From Pithys albifrons albifrons (Eukaryota; Chordata; Aves; Passeriformes; Thamnophilidae), in NCBI RefSeq assembly GCF_047495875.1, contig NC_092462.1, positions 35,968,523-36,032,522 of the forward strand: a stretch of 64,000 bases of DNA, written 5' to 3'. Under the pieces are notes generated by a model that was not told the DNA's origin, did no database searches, and was given only the letters and a program-made list of their open reading frames with translations. Made by a program: the position numbers and the translations under genes. Numbering within the stretch: position 1 is the stretch's first letter; the number at the start of each line of letters is the position of its first letter. Of this stretch, positions 50,701 through 64,000 are shown piece by piece.

Positions 50701-51534
50701 CTGCAAAAGTCAATTATAACAAACTTTCTAGATTTATGAAGGCTTCTTTGCAGAAACAAGTTAGGGCTTTCTTTTCCCCACTTCCATCAAAGCATGTCCA
50801 ATAATAATTTCCTCTTACAATTAGATTGTCTTCTAATATGTAGCCCAGTTCCATTTTCTGCTTATACAGAGTTCTCTTCATTGTCTCCTTCCTTCTCTTT
50901 TCTTTTTATTTAACCCTTCCCTGTATTAACAAAGAGCAATGGCAGGCCTAGATAGGCTCAGTTTTGCTAGAATAAACAAAATCAAAAATCTCTGGGTTTT
51001 AAGATGGCCTCAGAAATCAAGGAGGAAAAATGGGTTTGACTTTGCAATTTCAACAATGTACATATTATTATAAAGAATTACTCTTTCGTTCTAGCATAAC
51101 TGTTTCACTGTCTACTGCCAGATTTCTTAGGATCAGTTGCCTCTTCTGCAATGTCTACAGCAATAGTACTACACTTTTCCTATAATATACCAAAGTGACA
51201 AGCCACATCTTACAGTAAAAAGTTTCTTAAGCCAACAACCTCATGCTCTACACTATTAAATTGCACATGGCCCTACTATTATAGTCCTTTTTCTGAACAC
51301 CAGTGATCTGTAAAGCCAATACCTCTTCGAGATGGACAGGCTTGTGTAAGAAATAAATTCAGCCTATTCCATTTTTCAGCTCAGGTCACCAATAAAAACA
51401 GGTGAGACTCAAAACCACTGCAAGACTGGTGTGGCAGAACAGACACCATTAAAATCTCCTTAGGCTCCCTGACCATCTCTCCATTTTAACTTATCTAGAG
51501 AATATATCACCTACATAAAGACTAGGGAGCACGA
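44703..51534. other. Non-coding DNA with a GC-richer block, no identified gene
   Basis: Most of this stretch is AT-rich. A GC-richer block at about 48330-48800 holds overlapping open frames on both strands (up to 102 codons) and could be an old repeat, a regulatory island or part of a transcript; I recognise no family. Another pair of opposing open frames lies at 46151-46453 without recognisable domains. No tRNA or other RNA gene was seen. Confidence 0.5.
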
Positions 51535-51961
51535 GCTTGAAGAGCGGCCTTGTGGAAAGGGATCTGGGGGTCCTGGTCGATGGCAAGTTGAATCTGAGTC
51601 AGCAGTGCCCTGGCAGCCAGGAGGGCCAATCGTGCCCTGGGGGGCATCAGGCACAGCATCTCCAGCTGGTCGAGGGAGGGGATTGTCCTGCTCTCCTCTG
51701 CCCTGAGGCAGCCTCACCTTGGATATTGTGTGCCAGTTTGGGGTGCCACAATATAAGAAGGATATAAAACTGTGAGAAAGCATTCAAAGAACAGGCTCCC
51801 CAGGGAAGAGGCCACAGCACCAACTCTGACAGTGTTCAAGAAGTGTTAGGACCATATCCTCAAGGAAATGATGTGGCTCTTGGGACTGTCCTGTGCAGAG
51901 TCAGGAATAGAACTTCAATGATCTTTGTGGGACCCTTCTAACTCAGGATGTTCTATGATTC
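51535..51961 (+). mobile_element. CR1 LINE 3' region with internal deletion
   Basis: It starts in the CR1 coding part ('aaagggatctgggggtcctg', 'gcatcaggcacagcatc'). It runs to 'gtgccagtttggggtgcc' and then jumps to 'caggctccccagggaag', losing several hundred bases of the normal element. It ends with 'tgatctttgtgggacccttc' and 'gttctatgattc'. The open frame at 51537-51767 is a degraded piece of the CR1 protein C-terminus. Confidence 0.9.
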
Positions 51962-52624
51962 ATATTTGTAAAAAATTAGACTGAAGCATTAAATATTTCC
52001 CAATGCTACTGATTTTTAATTAGCAATCCAAGACTGAACTTCTTTCTCTAATTTTTTTGTTCTAGTGACTCTTCTAAATCCCTGAGGAATAGTCTATTAT
52101 CCCAAATGGATTTTTCACAGTAATGCTAAATTGAGTATCCCAAATTTGTAGCACACTAATTTAGCTCAATTTGATAAGCATTTTTGATCAGCAAGCCTTA
52201 AAATGCTTGAATAAGAAAAGCACAGGGCTATTCAACACAAATGTAACTCTGTTGGTTTCATATTTCAGAACAATACACTAAAACTGGATTTCTCCACAGG
52301 GTCATCCCTCTCAGGCAAGAAATGCCATCACTCACAAGAGTGAAGGGATCATGAAAGATGGTCCAGATCAAACTACAAGTACATGTACTCTGGAATACTG
52401 GGGACAAGAGGGTTCCCAGCACAAAGCCCAGAAGTTAATCTCTCACACCTCTAATTTCTTTTGTCATCTGGTGGAAGTTGAAAGCAAATATGAAATGTAG
52501 GTCTTGTTAATGAATTTACTGAATCTGTCTAGAGCAAAGTACATTATATCTGAAATATTTTGAATCAAAATCAAAAAGCTACATACTCTTTTTCAATATA
52601 CAGTAAAAATGAGCAAGTTGATCA
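51962..52624. other. Non-coding spacer, nothing recognised
   Basis: AT-rich sequence between two CR1 fragments holds nothing identifiable. Confidence 0.5.
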
Positions 52625-52690
52625 GGAATTAGACTAGACCAGTCCAAAGGCCCTTCCCAGCCTACACCAAGCATGATTTATCATGAATGA
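52625..52690 (+). mobile_element. CR1 3' terminus fragment
   Basis: 'gaattagactagaccagtcc', then 'aaaggcccttcccagcctac' and 'catgatttatcatga', resemble the last 60-70 bp of a CR1 element. Confidence 0.6.
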
Positions 52691-55600
52691 TTGAATAAAA
52701 ATCTACTGGTAACTCACACACAAAAGTGGATTCAACAAAATTTAGAGCCCTGATTTCAGCTGCAGCCTTTTGCACCAACCACTTAAAGAAACCCCTAAAA
52801 ATAAAAGAAAATAAACAACCAAACACCCAAAACACTAAAGCACTCAAGAATCATTTCTATCCTAAGCGAATGCTGTTCCAAGTTACAAAGAAGGTTTCTG
52901 CATTGTCTGAGTGTTTCACAATACATAAACCTTGCTACCATCTACTGTTTTTTAAGGTGACTCAGTGTTTCAGAAGTGTACTTTGAATGCTAGCAGATGC
53001 TACCCTTGCAAGTCCCTTAGATGTCTCACCTAAGTTGCTACTTCAGAATCAGATCCACCTGTTAGGAACCACATTTTACTATTCACTTGCTGAAGCAGAG
53101 TTAGTCAAATGAACAGCATAATGTACATCATAGATCCTGCTTCAGATTCTTTCTAAAACTTTCAGTTTGAACCAATTGATACCAGTCTTGAAGAGGCTTT
53201 CAGGTCTAAAAATAACAGGTGAACAGGACATTATGGAAGGCTTGAATGAGGAAAGAATCACGCTGCCAGACATTAGGAGTGGCTCCGGTAGGTAAATCAT
53301 TACCCTAGGTGCCTCCAAGAGCTTCTTGTTCATAGTGATAGTCAGGTTTGGTACACAATGTGCTGTGTCTTTCTGGAGAGGGGATTCTAAGCAACTTTTT
53401 AAATACCTACAGCCCACACCTAGACATCCACAGACTTACATGGTGTACCTTCCCCAGATAAAATAAATATTGGGACTTTTTCCTCTATATTTTGCTGTAG
53501 TTGCTACTTACCACTATACATTCATCTCTGTGGAATAACAAATTCTTCCCTGATGGCTCACACATATCTGAGAAGATTGAGCACTTACAATGTAACAGAA
53601 TATACAGATATAGCAAAAGCACATCATAGTTCATCTGATAGCTACCCTGGCTATTTCTCTTTCATACACATATTAAACAGTCATTAAAAGGCCTGCTGTA
53701 ACAAAAAGCAGAGTTGTGCAACCCATTTGGTTCCCTTCACTAGTGTTAGAAGTTATGCTCAGTAAAATAACTTCATTCTACAACTAACCAGAGATGGCAG
53801 CATTCTGAACTTATATCCACTCTCCTCCTACAGAATAGTATATAACTCAGATCAACATCTATGCATAGGACACTGAAACACAGGAGGGCTTTTGGTTGTT
53901 AAGATGACACTACTCTTTATCACTTCCAGAAGTGGCAAGAAAGCAATTTTTCAAGTTTTTGACTTGTTTTTATTGTCAGGAAGGATACTGAATCTGAGGT
54001 CAGGTGGTTACTCAAAAACAGTGAAGAACTTGGGGATGGGCAAGACTAAAGCTTTTGAATTCTGAGGACAGCTGTGTCAGCCAACCTCCATACAGGCTTG
54101 TCAGTATTCATTATGCTGTTTCCATAGAAGAAAGGAGCTTAAATGTTCATTAAACCTGGAACTTTTTCAGACATTAAAGCAGTATGCTGACTTGTCCAGC
54201 CTTTCAGATATGCCAGCATCATACCACCCTCTGTTTCTTATGACTATATCACCTCCTACAATGAAAAATCCGGCATCTAGGCCACTTCCTTATTTTTTTA
54301 AAAATAAGTAACATCTGTTATGCTGTTAGTACTTATGGTTAGTCACACATAAATATATGGGGCATAAGAATTAAGAAATCTTTTGGATAGCACTGCTTGA
54401 TAATTTAAACACAGATGTTCTCCAACAGCAGTTCTTTATACTGACTGATCTTAGGATACTAGCTTGCCATAATTTCCAGCAGCTAAATTGCTAAGAAAGA
54501 CAGGTAAAATTCATTCAGTACTTTCTCAATATTCCTTAGTCATATAACCAATTGCTGTTTTACCCTATCCACCCAGCGTGATAGTAAACGAAAGGAGATT
54601 GCAGTCAGATTCTGCAATCTGCTCCTGCCGTGCTGCATCAATACACTGTGGTTTACCCTCAGCAGAGTGCCAAGGCGGGCTCCAGTTCTAACTAACATTG
54701 TTCCCCCTCAGTTTAGAGGTTACCCTTTCCTGAATGAATCTCTGCACTCTATAAAGAAAAACAATGTCTTCTATTTCATCTTATTCAGGGCTTGTTTTCT
54801 CAGAATGGCACTACAAAACCCATCAACTGTAACCTGCCTTCCAGAGCTTAATGTGATTTTTTGATGGATATCATTTACAGATGAACATACAGGCAACTAA
54901 ACCTAAAAAGCAGACACAGGAGAAGTTTTCCTAAATCATTATTTGGTTGCTGAATTGGAACCACTTGCAAAACTTGTAATACTAAGCAAGACTTAATCTG
55001 AGTTATTACTTTACAGGCATAGGAAGGTGTTACAAATCTCAAAGGGAACCTTTTATCAAGAGATGAATATCTAATGGGGGCAAACATCTGCAACAGAATG
55101 CAGACCGTGAAATAAAATTAAAATCCTTTCCTACACAGGTGATTTAGCTAAAACAACCATGAAAACAACCACCAAACCCCCCCCAAAAAACTACTATCCC
55201 TATTTTCACCTAAAGGAGGCATAAAACTGTGATGGACTTTCCCTTCTTCACCCAGTTAAACACAACTCAAGAATAATACATCCCACACCCCATTCTCCTC
55301 CCCACTCCCATTACATATTTCACAAAATGTAATCACCTGGAAGTCAGCTGAGGTAATTACTTCTCCTGTGACCTCCTTACACATTGCAATCGCTTCAGCT
55401 GGTCCCTTGAACCTTCCCTGGAAAACTTGATATGGCTGGAAATTAAAGCTTTTCTTTCCCATCTTTTGATTTGTGTTGCACATGGTCTTGAATCAGCACA
55501 ATTACATTCTGAGTCTGTAAAAGAAAACACAGCTAATTCCAAGTGACAATTCCAAGTTCAGACTGGATAAGAACAACATACTTTTCTTGGGCAAGGATTT

Positions 55601-58600
55601 TTGACAAATTAAATTATAACCATATAATAAAGCACTGGAATCGTATTCAGCAGTCCTTCAGTTTGGGTTTTTTGTTGGTGATGGTTTCATTGTGCTCACA
55701 ATCAACCATGAAATTTAGAAAGTATGCAGGCTAATGTCTCAAAACTGTATTTTGATGCAAAATGATAATGCTGATAACAGAGCCACAGTATGCTCTGGCC
55801 ATGTTCTCAGTCTATAGTTCATCAACTAGGCAAGTCACTGAGCTAGAAACAGCTGTTTCATTAACTCAGGTTAATATATGATATGAAACTGAAGATTCCT
55901 CCCCCACCAATTAAGTCTGAACTAACAGAAATACCCATACATATCTACCAACACAGACTTAAAGTAACCTCCATAATTTTTTCGAAACACTGATGCCTAT
56001 TTTTAAAATAAAGGTGTGGGGAACATTAGTGGGGATTGGCAGCAGACACAATTATCCATGGAAGTCCAAAGACTCAGAAGTGAAAAGTGCAGAGTGGGTA
56101 AGTAAACAGATTTCTCTAGGTACATTTTTTTACTCTAAAAGTATACCAGTGTTATAAAACACTGAAAACTGTACAATACTATATTATATGGTCCTTGAAG
56201 TCTCCATACATCTTATAGGAACCATAATACAAACAATTAAATGGAATTTAACAGAACTAATAGATAAATGAAATGGAAATTAATTTATATTTTTTATTTA
56301 TATATCACAAGCTATAGCAGCCTGCCAAAGTTTGCAATTGGTATTTGTTGTTTTCTTCCCTACATTTGCCCACATTAGTTTTGCCTATATTTTCTGCATT
56401 CTTCACCTTTTACATCTCTTTTATACTGTGCAACAAATTTTACTTGTGTTGGTTGCTTTGTTTTTAAAAATGGCAATCTTTTGTGCAAACAAACCATAAA
56501 TTAAACAGGTATCACAGAGTGCCCATTCAGGTGGGTTAGCAACATGAAATGTACCATTGTACCATACTGCATGCCTTTACAGAAAAGATGCTTCATCACA
56601 AACTGGTAGACAAAGGACACTGGGCTGAAGAGGAGCCCTGTGTGAAGTTGAGATAGATCCACGCCCAGCTGCCCTACGTCCTGCTGTAAATTCTCCTGTG
56701 AGAATCACAGAGGTGCAATGATAACCTGTTCAAGAGTCAACATCATAAGAGTTTCCCAAGCAACAAGAACCTGAAAAGCAATTGTGTATCAGACAATTCT
56801 TTTCCTCAATACCCAGTATTTTGTGTTATATAGTAGCTTTAGCATGTCACTAATCACATTTATAAATGTGTTTATTTAGTGCATGAGTTCATATCCTGTA
56901 AACTCTTTTACCGTGACCACTGGTGTACTGTTTTTATCATTTTATGACCAGGAACACATTTGTCAGCATTATCTAAGTAACAACTATTGCTTACCCTCAT
57001 ATACTTTTAAAGTGAACAATGAGAATACCATACCTGGGAATTTGGTCCCTCTGCAAACTATGAAATAAACACTGTGCCTTCCCCATGCCACTGCAGAGCA
57101 GGGCACAGGCCAGATGAGCATTTAGAGATCAAAATTTGCATCAGTGGATAGAGTCTCCTGGTTGCCAGAGAGTCAGAACAAAGGCAGAAAAATAGCTTCT
57201 GAAATAAACGGTTTCTCTTTGTGAAGCAACAGTTTTGCTAGTGGCAAAATAACTTCCTACAACTATGCCTACATCATTCACAGACAACCCCTTTATCTGA
57301 GCAATTCATGCAGTGGAAATGGGCAATTTTTAGGAAGAGGAAAATTGTAACCAATTGCTATGATGCTTTGGGGACTATTCCTCAGAAATAATAGGTTACA
57401 GAATATAGCTAGAGACAGTGATGAGTTTCAGGTATCTCTATAGCAACTACATTTATTTGAAAAAAAATATAAAACCTTTTTGCATCATATAAATAGTGGT
57501 GTCTGTCTTGAGGAGTTTAGAAGGAATTTCTTTGCTGACTGCTGCATGAACATCCCTGCTGCTTCTTTAAAACCAGTGCTTGCATCTTTTGCCTACAAAG
57601 AAAAATGGTGTCTGGCTACAGAGGCAAATTAAGTTTTTGCACGGGCCTCTAAACATCAGTAATATCTCTGTCAGGTGCAAAGGAAGTGTCATTTAAATGT
57701 AATTTAGAAAACATGATTGTTTTATATAATAGAAAACAGAATTGTTTTATAAAAAAATGATTAATTGGTGAACAGCCCACATCTGCATAAATATGACAGC
57801 ATTTCAGTGCGTAAAACTCTGATTCTCTTCCTTCCCCAGCTGACTTAAGAGTGGAATTTTTCTCTTCTCACTGAAACATTACTTTTTATAACCAAACCTT
57901 TATTTTAATAGTTCTGGTTTTTTTCCTGATTCACACAGATCTAAATTTGTGCACTCCTTCATGGAGGTGACTGGCAGGAAATTGCATTTATGCTAATATA
58001 AATAATATGAATAATAAGAAGCTTTCATAGCTCCATACTGATGTAGACAGGATGTTTCCAGAGCTCAGCCTTGCTTAAACACCACCTTGTCAAGCAGCAA
58101 CTTTAGAAACTGCAAATATGGAAGTTATAAAGTGTAAGCTGAGCTGTGGGCTGAAGCACCAGGGAAGCGCCTGAACAGTGTGGCATAGGAACCAACACAC
58201 TTACTAAACTGAGCAACATTCATGGTTGATCAATATATTATAGTGATCTGCACGTCAAGAACTGTTTTCCCTTTGTGGCAACTGCTAGCAGAAACCTTTG
58301 ATCAGAAACAGGAAAAGAAACAACAACTGCTGTTAAAGCAATGTAAGGGAAACAAAAGATATTTCAACCACTAGAGATTTAGGGCCAGCTGTTCCAGCCA
58401 GGCTGTGTATATATGAGCACAGGTGGTTCACAGAAGGAGAGGGCACACTTTAGACAAACTATGTGCTTTAAGAAGGCCGGACTGTACAGCTGTGGCTACT
58501 ACACACTGCTGAGGAGACCCAGCTCTTCTGCCCAGCCTTGCTAAATGCTGCGGCTGAGTTAACTGAAACTAGAGATTACTGCCATGGACAGCAAGTAACT

Positions 58601-61600
58601 CGATGTGTCTGATTTGGAGAGACAAAGTTTTTTCAAAACTATCCTTGAGGGAAGTCACACACATACCACATACACATACACAAACTTCTCTTTGGAGTTT
58701 TTTGGGGTTGGTTTGTTTTCTTTTCTTTTTATCAGTTTTTAATTATATATCCACCTCTAAGCTTTCAGTTGAGCTACTTTGATCATCCCTGAGTACTGTG
58801 CCATTTCTCTGCAACAAGGAGGAATTTGATCCAGAAATAGGATAATCTATTTCAAAAAGAGGATTTAATAATAACATCTAATAAGTTTTAGAAATTATTT
58901 AAAAATGTATTTCCAACACTTCTAGCATATATAATAACTTTTTCTAAATAAACAAAAAAATTTGCTTATAAATTTGCAATACAGAAACATACAGTAATTT
59001 AAGAACAGATTTCAAATAAAAATGCCTAGAGTATTAAACAAGTTCAGGTCCAGCTTGAAAAGTATCTGCAGTGGCTGAGAGCTCATCGCAGCCTCATAAC
59101 TTATTTATTTTTTTCTCTGTGAGCTTTTAAGTCTATTCTGATACTAGATTGTTAAAATGGGTCCATAAGGGCCTAGTCTAAAGGAATTTTTTGTCTCTAA
59201 CAGCCACTATGCTCTGGAAAGTGCCAGAATAAAAGTGCAAGTAGATCGATTGTCATTGCCTTGTATGACTCTACAAGGTTTTGGAGGTATAGATGCATTT
59301 GGATGAACTACTGTGTAATTAAACAAGATGACTTTTCAATTCATTTATCAAAGTGCCTGTAGCTCACATTTTGAATCAAACAAAGTGAAATGGTAAATAT
59401 TGAATAAATAAATTTAATCTGTCAGATTTTCAGAAATCAGTGCACAAGTTCTGGAAAAATGGTATTTTTAAATTAAAAAAAAACAGTTTAAATATTTTGT
59501 CACCCTTCAATCTGATTCTAAACAGGAGTATATTTTTAATATGTTCTTAAAGCTGTATAAAATATGGAAGGAATGCAGACATCATCTTCAGAAACCAAAC
59601 AGAACAAGATGAAAAGAATCCAGGGATAACAATCTGCATTAAGACACACATTTTTTAATTTTCTAATTAAATAAACTCTCAAGAAATCCCTCTGAAGGAC
59701 GAGCATTCCTATTTCTTTTCATCTTCCCTACTTTTAGAAGTTTGGGCATCCCCCAAGAGGTCTTCCTCCTTCTCATTCAGGGTTTTTTTCCCTAGATTTT
59801 CTGTTGATTTGGGGTTTATTTCCTTGTTTCTACACACTTCCACACATAGTATGCTGCTCCTTAGCACAAAACGTTTCTGTTTAGCAAGACAGATTGTTTG
59901 TGATGGGTAATCTATACTACTGTTTTAAACCACTCCACATGCTGCTTTCAGACCTCAGATTGATGTTTCTGCAGTTACTTGAATCCAATAATTATCAGCA
60001 GAATTCCTTTTAAGTATAATTCTATAATTTCTTATGTGGCCCTGGAAGCAGTAAAGATTATAGAGATGTAAAACAAAAAATTATTAGCACCAAAAATTAT
60101 TTTTAAAAACTAAATAGTGGAAGCTGTAAGTCAAAGAACATTAATATTAACCAGGAGATCCAGAACCAGGAGGTTTTTTTCTTAAAAGCACAATAGTAGA
60201 ATAACAGGAAACAACCAATTGGGCTGCTAAAGGCACTCCATCTTTTCTTCTATTTATTCCAAAAATGTATGGGTTCATGGAAGGAAGTTAATTCCAGCAC
60301 TTATTACCTTTCACAGCTGGTATTCCTATTCTATGCATTCTCTTCAGATTGTTTCCCTCAAGGACTCTAGGTATGGAAATATTACAGAGCAACAGAAGTT
60401 CTCTTCACAAGAAAAATTATGGTCACAACTCCCAATTTATCTTTTCATCTCATAATAACTTGTATATCCATATAGTTATTTTCAGCCAAAATCACTAAGA
60501 ATCTGTAGCTGCTGAGCTAAATATTAAAAAAAACAAACCCATTGAACAACTGTATTTGCTAAAAGAAATCCAGTCACAAATTTAAAAAAAAACCTTCTTA
60601 CAGCATGTAAAAAGCAGTTGTATGTTTAATTACTATCTTAAGTAGATTAATTTATTTGTATGATTGTTCAGCACTCCACTATTTTTGCCCTTCCTGCTAC
60701 GCATATATACATTTGAAGGGAACTGAAAATATGATATATTGCAGACTTTTTTCAAAACTGAAATGTGACTGCATATGCACAGCAGGTACGTACACTAGCA
60801 AAATAGTCAAAGATGGAAGGATAACATTCATCTCTCTCAGGGGAACTAAAATATCTGTCTTTCATGTAGCTCATCTAAGCTAGTTCAGTTTAAAATATTC
60901 AGACAAACTCTCCACAGACAGTTAAAAATCTGGAAATGTTTCTAGAAATACTTTGCTAAGTACCCCAAGTACTAAAAATATGAAGAGAAGAAGAAAAATA
61001 ATGTATTATGATTTTATTAGCTATTCCATCACATGTAACAGCAACTTAGATGGCCATGCAAACTGTGACGGTTGTTTGTACCCCTTATTCTCCTCAGTTT
61101 TATCAGCCCTCCATTCCTCAGTGTTTCAGTGCTCCTGAAAACAATACTTGACCTTCACAAGGAAGATCTTAATAGTGCTTCTGCAGAGTTGGGTTTTTTG
61201 TACAAACTGTTCAACTAATGCTTCCTGTCTGCCACTTTTGCAATAGCAAGCAGTATAATAGGAATACATAGAATCACAGGTCCTACTGCCTGGCAATTCT
61301 TTTCAAATACTGAGCTCTTTTAGTTATTTCTTTTAATAATGACCACACACAAAATAGGTGCACAACAGTAAATACAAATGAAAAATTATTTGTGAACCTA
61401 TATTTGAGTAAATATTGATGATGTTCTATTGATGAAACTTTTTTCTTGCAGGAATATTTTATTTAAAATAATACTGAAATATTGAAAATACCACAAAAAT
61501 TTGTATGGGGTGGAGGAAAATGCCAAAAAAAAGTATCACTGCCCTCCAGAAAAAAGGTAATGATTTTCTAGTACATATATGTTTCATATAAAACTATGTT

Positions 61601-62454
61601 ATGTGGTCTTACTACTTATTTAGGTCAAGAATTTGTACTCTAAGTTCATTATAATATTTCATATGGTGCCAGTACTAAAATTTCCCATACTTCATCCAAT
61701 GTTTACTATGAAAAATTGAACATACATGTTTTACACAGCTATATCTAAGAAAACATAGACAGAGCATAATATGAGGTAATTTTCTTAAAAACTTTCAGTC
61801 AGGAAATCTTTCTAGTCATGATTTACCTGTCAACAGCCCATTTGGGAAGAAAAGAATAATGTATACTCATTTTTGGTCACCTTTTTTTCCTGTTTGATGC
61901 CAAGATCCTTCCAAGGAATAAACTTCTAAGGAACAGTGACTACTCATTTTATACCTTCTCTGTTGTGTAATTTCATTAATATTTATTCCAAATTTTTCTT
62001 TTTTTATAGCAAAAGCCTCCTCCCAAAGATGCCTTACAATATCACCACTTCCAGAAATTTAAGACAGATGATTTATTTTTTATCCCATTTTTAAGAAGAC
62101 CTGATTTCAGCAATTTTTTTAACTTGGTGATGTCTGCCTACTATTCACAAATTCAATTACACTTCCTTGATATGGAACAGTCTTTTACATTATTTTCTTT
62201 TGCAGCTTCAAGTTTTCTTCCTGCTGATTTTTGCTTTGGTTGCTTATTTAAGTCTGCCTGCCATCTTTTGATGATGTGTCAGCAGGTCTCATCATGAGGG
62301 AAACAAACAACAGTCAAGAAGTAAAAAGCAGCTGCAGTTCCCACTTAGAAACAAGTTAAGGTGCAGACTTCTTGTTCTTCTGCCAAGACTAAATCCTTCT
62401 AGTAGCAGTTCAAACAAAAGTGACTGATTCCTCATTGTACATTACTTTTGTAGG
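52691..62454. other. AT-rich non-coding DNA with no identified gene
   Basis: Nearly 10 kb shows no recognised repeat, exon or RNA gene. All open frames are below about 92 codons and show no domain. Short homopolymer runs are the only simple repeats seen. Confidence 0.5.
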
Positions 62455-63522
62455 TGGCTTGAGAGCATGTCACCCTCCCTTCAGCTGATCTGGGAGAAAG
62501 TCAGTGGAGCTACATCCAGCAGGTGGCCAGTCCCAACTGGTGTTCCCCAGGGCTCACTGCTGGGACCGCCTTGTTTAACATCTTCACTGATGACATGCAC
62601 AAGGGGATTGAGGGCACCCTCTGTCAGTTTGCAGGTGGCACCAAGTTGGGCGAGAGCATTGATCTGCTGGATTAGGATGTCTCTGCACAGAGATCTGGAC
62701 AGACTGGATTGGCCGAAGCCAGTGGTATGAGGTTCAATAAGGCATACCACCAGGTCCTGCCTTGGGTCACAATCCACATGTAATGCCACATAACTTCATG
62801 TAATGCTACAGGCTGGGGGAAAAGCAGCTCAAAAGCTACCCATCAGGAAAGGATCCGTGGGTGCTGGTCAACAGCAGCTGAACATAAGCCAACAGTGCAC
62901 CCAGGTGGCCAAGAAGGCCAGTGGCATCCTGGCCTGTAACAGAAATAGTGTGGCCAGCAGGACCAGGGCAGTAATTGTGCCACTATACTCAGCATAAGTG
63001 AGGCCACACCTCAGTAACTGTGTTCAGTTTTGGGCCTCTCACTACAGGAAGAACATTGAGGTGATGAAGCATGTCCAGAGAAGGGCAACAAAGCTGGTGA
63101 AGGTTCTGGAGCATGAGTCTTAAGAGGAGCATCTGAGAAAGTTGGCATTGTTTAACCTGGAGGAGGCTCGAGGGGGACTTTATCACTGTCTATAGCTGCC
63201 TGAAAGGGGGCTGTAGCCATATGGGGGTAAATATCTTCTCCCAGTTAACAAGGAACAAGATGAGAGGAAATGGCCTTAAGTTGGGCCGGGGAAGGTGTAG
63301 ATTAGATATTAGGACAAATTCCTTCACAGAAAGGGGTGTAGAGCACTGGAACAGGCTGCCCAGGGAAGAGGTGGTATCACCATCCCTGGAAGTATTCAGA
63401 AAACAGGTGGGTATGACTTGAGGACATAATATAATAGTGAACATGGTGGTGATGCCAAGTTGATGATAGGACTTAATGATCTTTAAGGTCTCTTCCAACC
63501 TAAACAATTCCATGGTTCCATG
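62455..63522 (+). mobile_element. CR1 LINE, 3' 1.07 kb with broken reverse transcriptase
   Basis: This is the longest CR1 copy in the window. It begins within the reverse transcriptase region: the GVPQGSLLGP motif is encoded at 62539-62568. A one-base loss just after it moves the continuing LFNIFTDDM sequence into another frame. The catalytic FADD box reads FAGG (62628-62639), so both aspartates are lost, and an in-frame stop follows about ten codons later. The 3' part shows the usual CR1 order ('gaggccacacctcagtaact', 'agaagggcaacaaagctggt', 'ttagatattaggacaaattc', 'gcactggaacaggctgccc', 'gatctttaaggtctcttcc') and ends in 'ttccatggttccatg'. It is a dead relic. Confidence 0.95.
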
Positions 63523-64000
63523 AGTAAAAAGCATTTGCTCCATAGTTTTATGAAATGTACCTTCATGGAACCACATGAATGAAAGTTTGCATCATTAGAG
63601 TACTTATATCCTCTATTTTAGCCTGGATAGTTCTTGCCACCTACCACTGTCACTGGTTTATGTGAGAACTATCAGCAATTCATGACTTTCCCAGCAGCAC
63701 AGCTGCTGCACGCCTGGCAGATACTCACCATGTCTTGAACTGTGTATTCTTTGGGAAGCACCATTCCCAGACCTGCCCTCCCAAGCCCATACTCATTGCA
63801 GCCACATCCCTCTATGCTCCGGTGTTAACCTGTTAGTTTCCAACCACTGCCCGACTCTTCAGCACCTCCGGCTGTTGGGCATGCTTAGTGGTTTGGGGTG
63901 TTTATAAATTAGCCTGGCATCACTAGAACAGATGAACCATCATCATTCCTGTATAGCATCAGCTGCAAAGAGAACTAAGAAGAGGCAGCTAAACAAAGTT
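63523..64000. other. Non-coding end of window
   Basis: Moderately GC-richer sequence from about 63690 to 63900 matches nothing I recognise. The window ends within it. Confidence 0.45.

Noticed and set aside
1..64000. CRISPR arrays, operons or bacterial mobile elements
   Set aside because: No regularly spaced direct repeats, ribosome-binding sites or dense coding sequence were seen; the repeats present are animal retroelements.

Overview
The window looks like non-coding nuclear DNA from a bird (an intergenic tract or a large intron; a crocodilian or turtle is less likely). The evidence is at least six clear CR1 LINE copies, most ending in the Sauropsid-type 3' tail with its 'attctatgattc'-like repeats. 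There is also an ERVL-like LTR, one RTE-clade LINE and two copies of an unusual SINE, all in AT-rich, repeat-poor sequence. I found no host protein-coding exon, no functional RNA gene and no bacterial-type organisation. Apart from the open frame of the RTE element, every long open frame is either inside a repeat or without recognisable protein character.

Layout. 1-1520: the 3' part of an RTE-clade non-LTR retrotransposon. Its reverse transcriptase frame is open from the first base to a stop at 1471-1473, followed by a 3' UTR of about 37 nt and a short (ATG/GAT) tail. 1521-2280: a truncated antisense ERVL-like LTR directly abutting the RTE tail. 2281-15456: AT-rich non-coding DNA with a CR1 3' end at 7.0-7.4 kb, a possible CR1 scrap at 7.6 kb and a GATAT-type microsatellite at 9.3 kb. 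15457-16000: a short CR1 end followed by SINE copy 1. 19886-20258: SINE copy 2. 20.3-62.4 kb: mostly unique-looking AT-rich DNA with CR1 pieces at 32.4, 39.4, 44.6, 51.5 and 52.6 kb and several microsatellites. 62.46-63.52 kb: a longer, decayed CR1 copy that keeps part of its reverse transcriptase region.

Most interesting system: the RTE LINE and the SINE form an apparent autonomous/non-autonomous pair. Both SINE copies lie on the minus strand. Copy 2 is built, from its 5' end, of a tRNA-Gln(CTG)-derived head, a 5S rRNA-derived segment, a body of about 155 nt shared by both copies, and a 3' tail. In copy 1 this tail matches the RTE 3' UTR at 33 of 35 positions and contains the same 5-bp hairpin with a TTCG loop. 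The source LINE (still open-framed in this window) and its presumed SINE clients therefore lie within 20 kb of each other. RTE elements are known in some birds (the AviRTE group). I cannot tell from the sequence alone whether this composite tRNA-5S SINE has been described.
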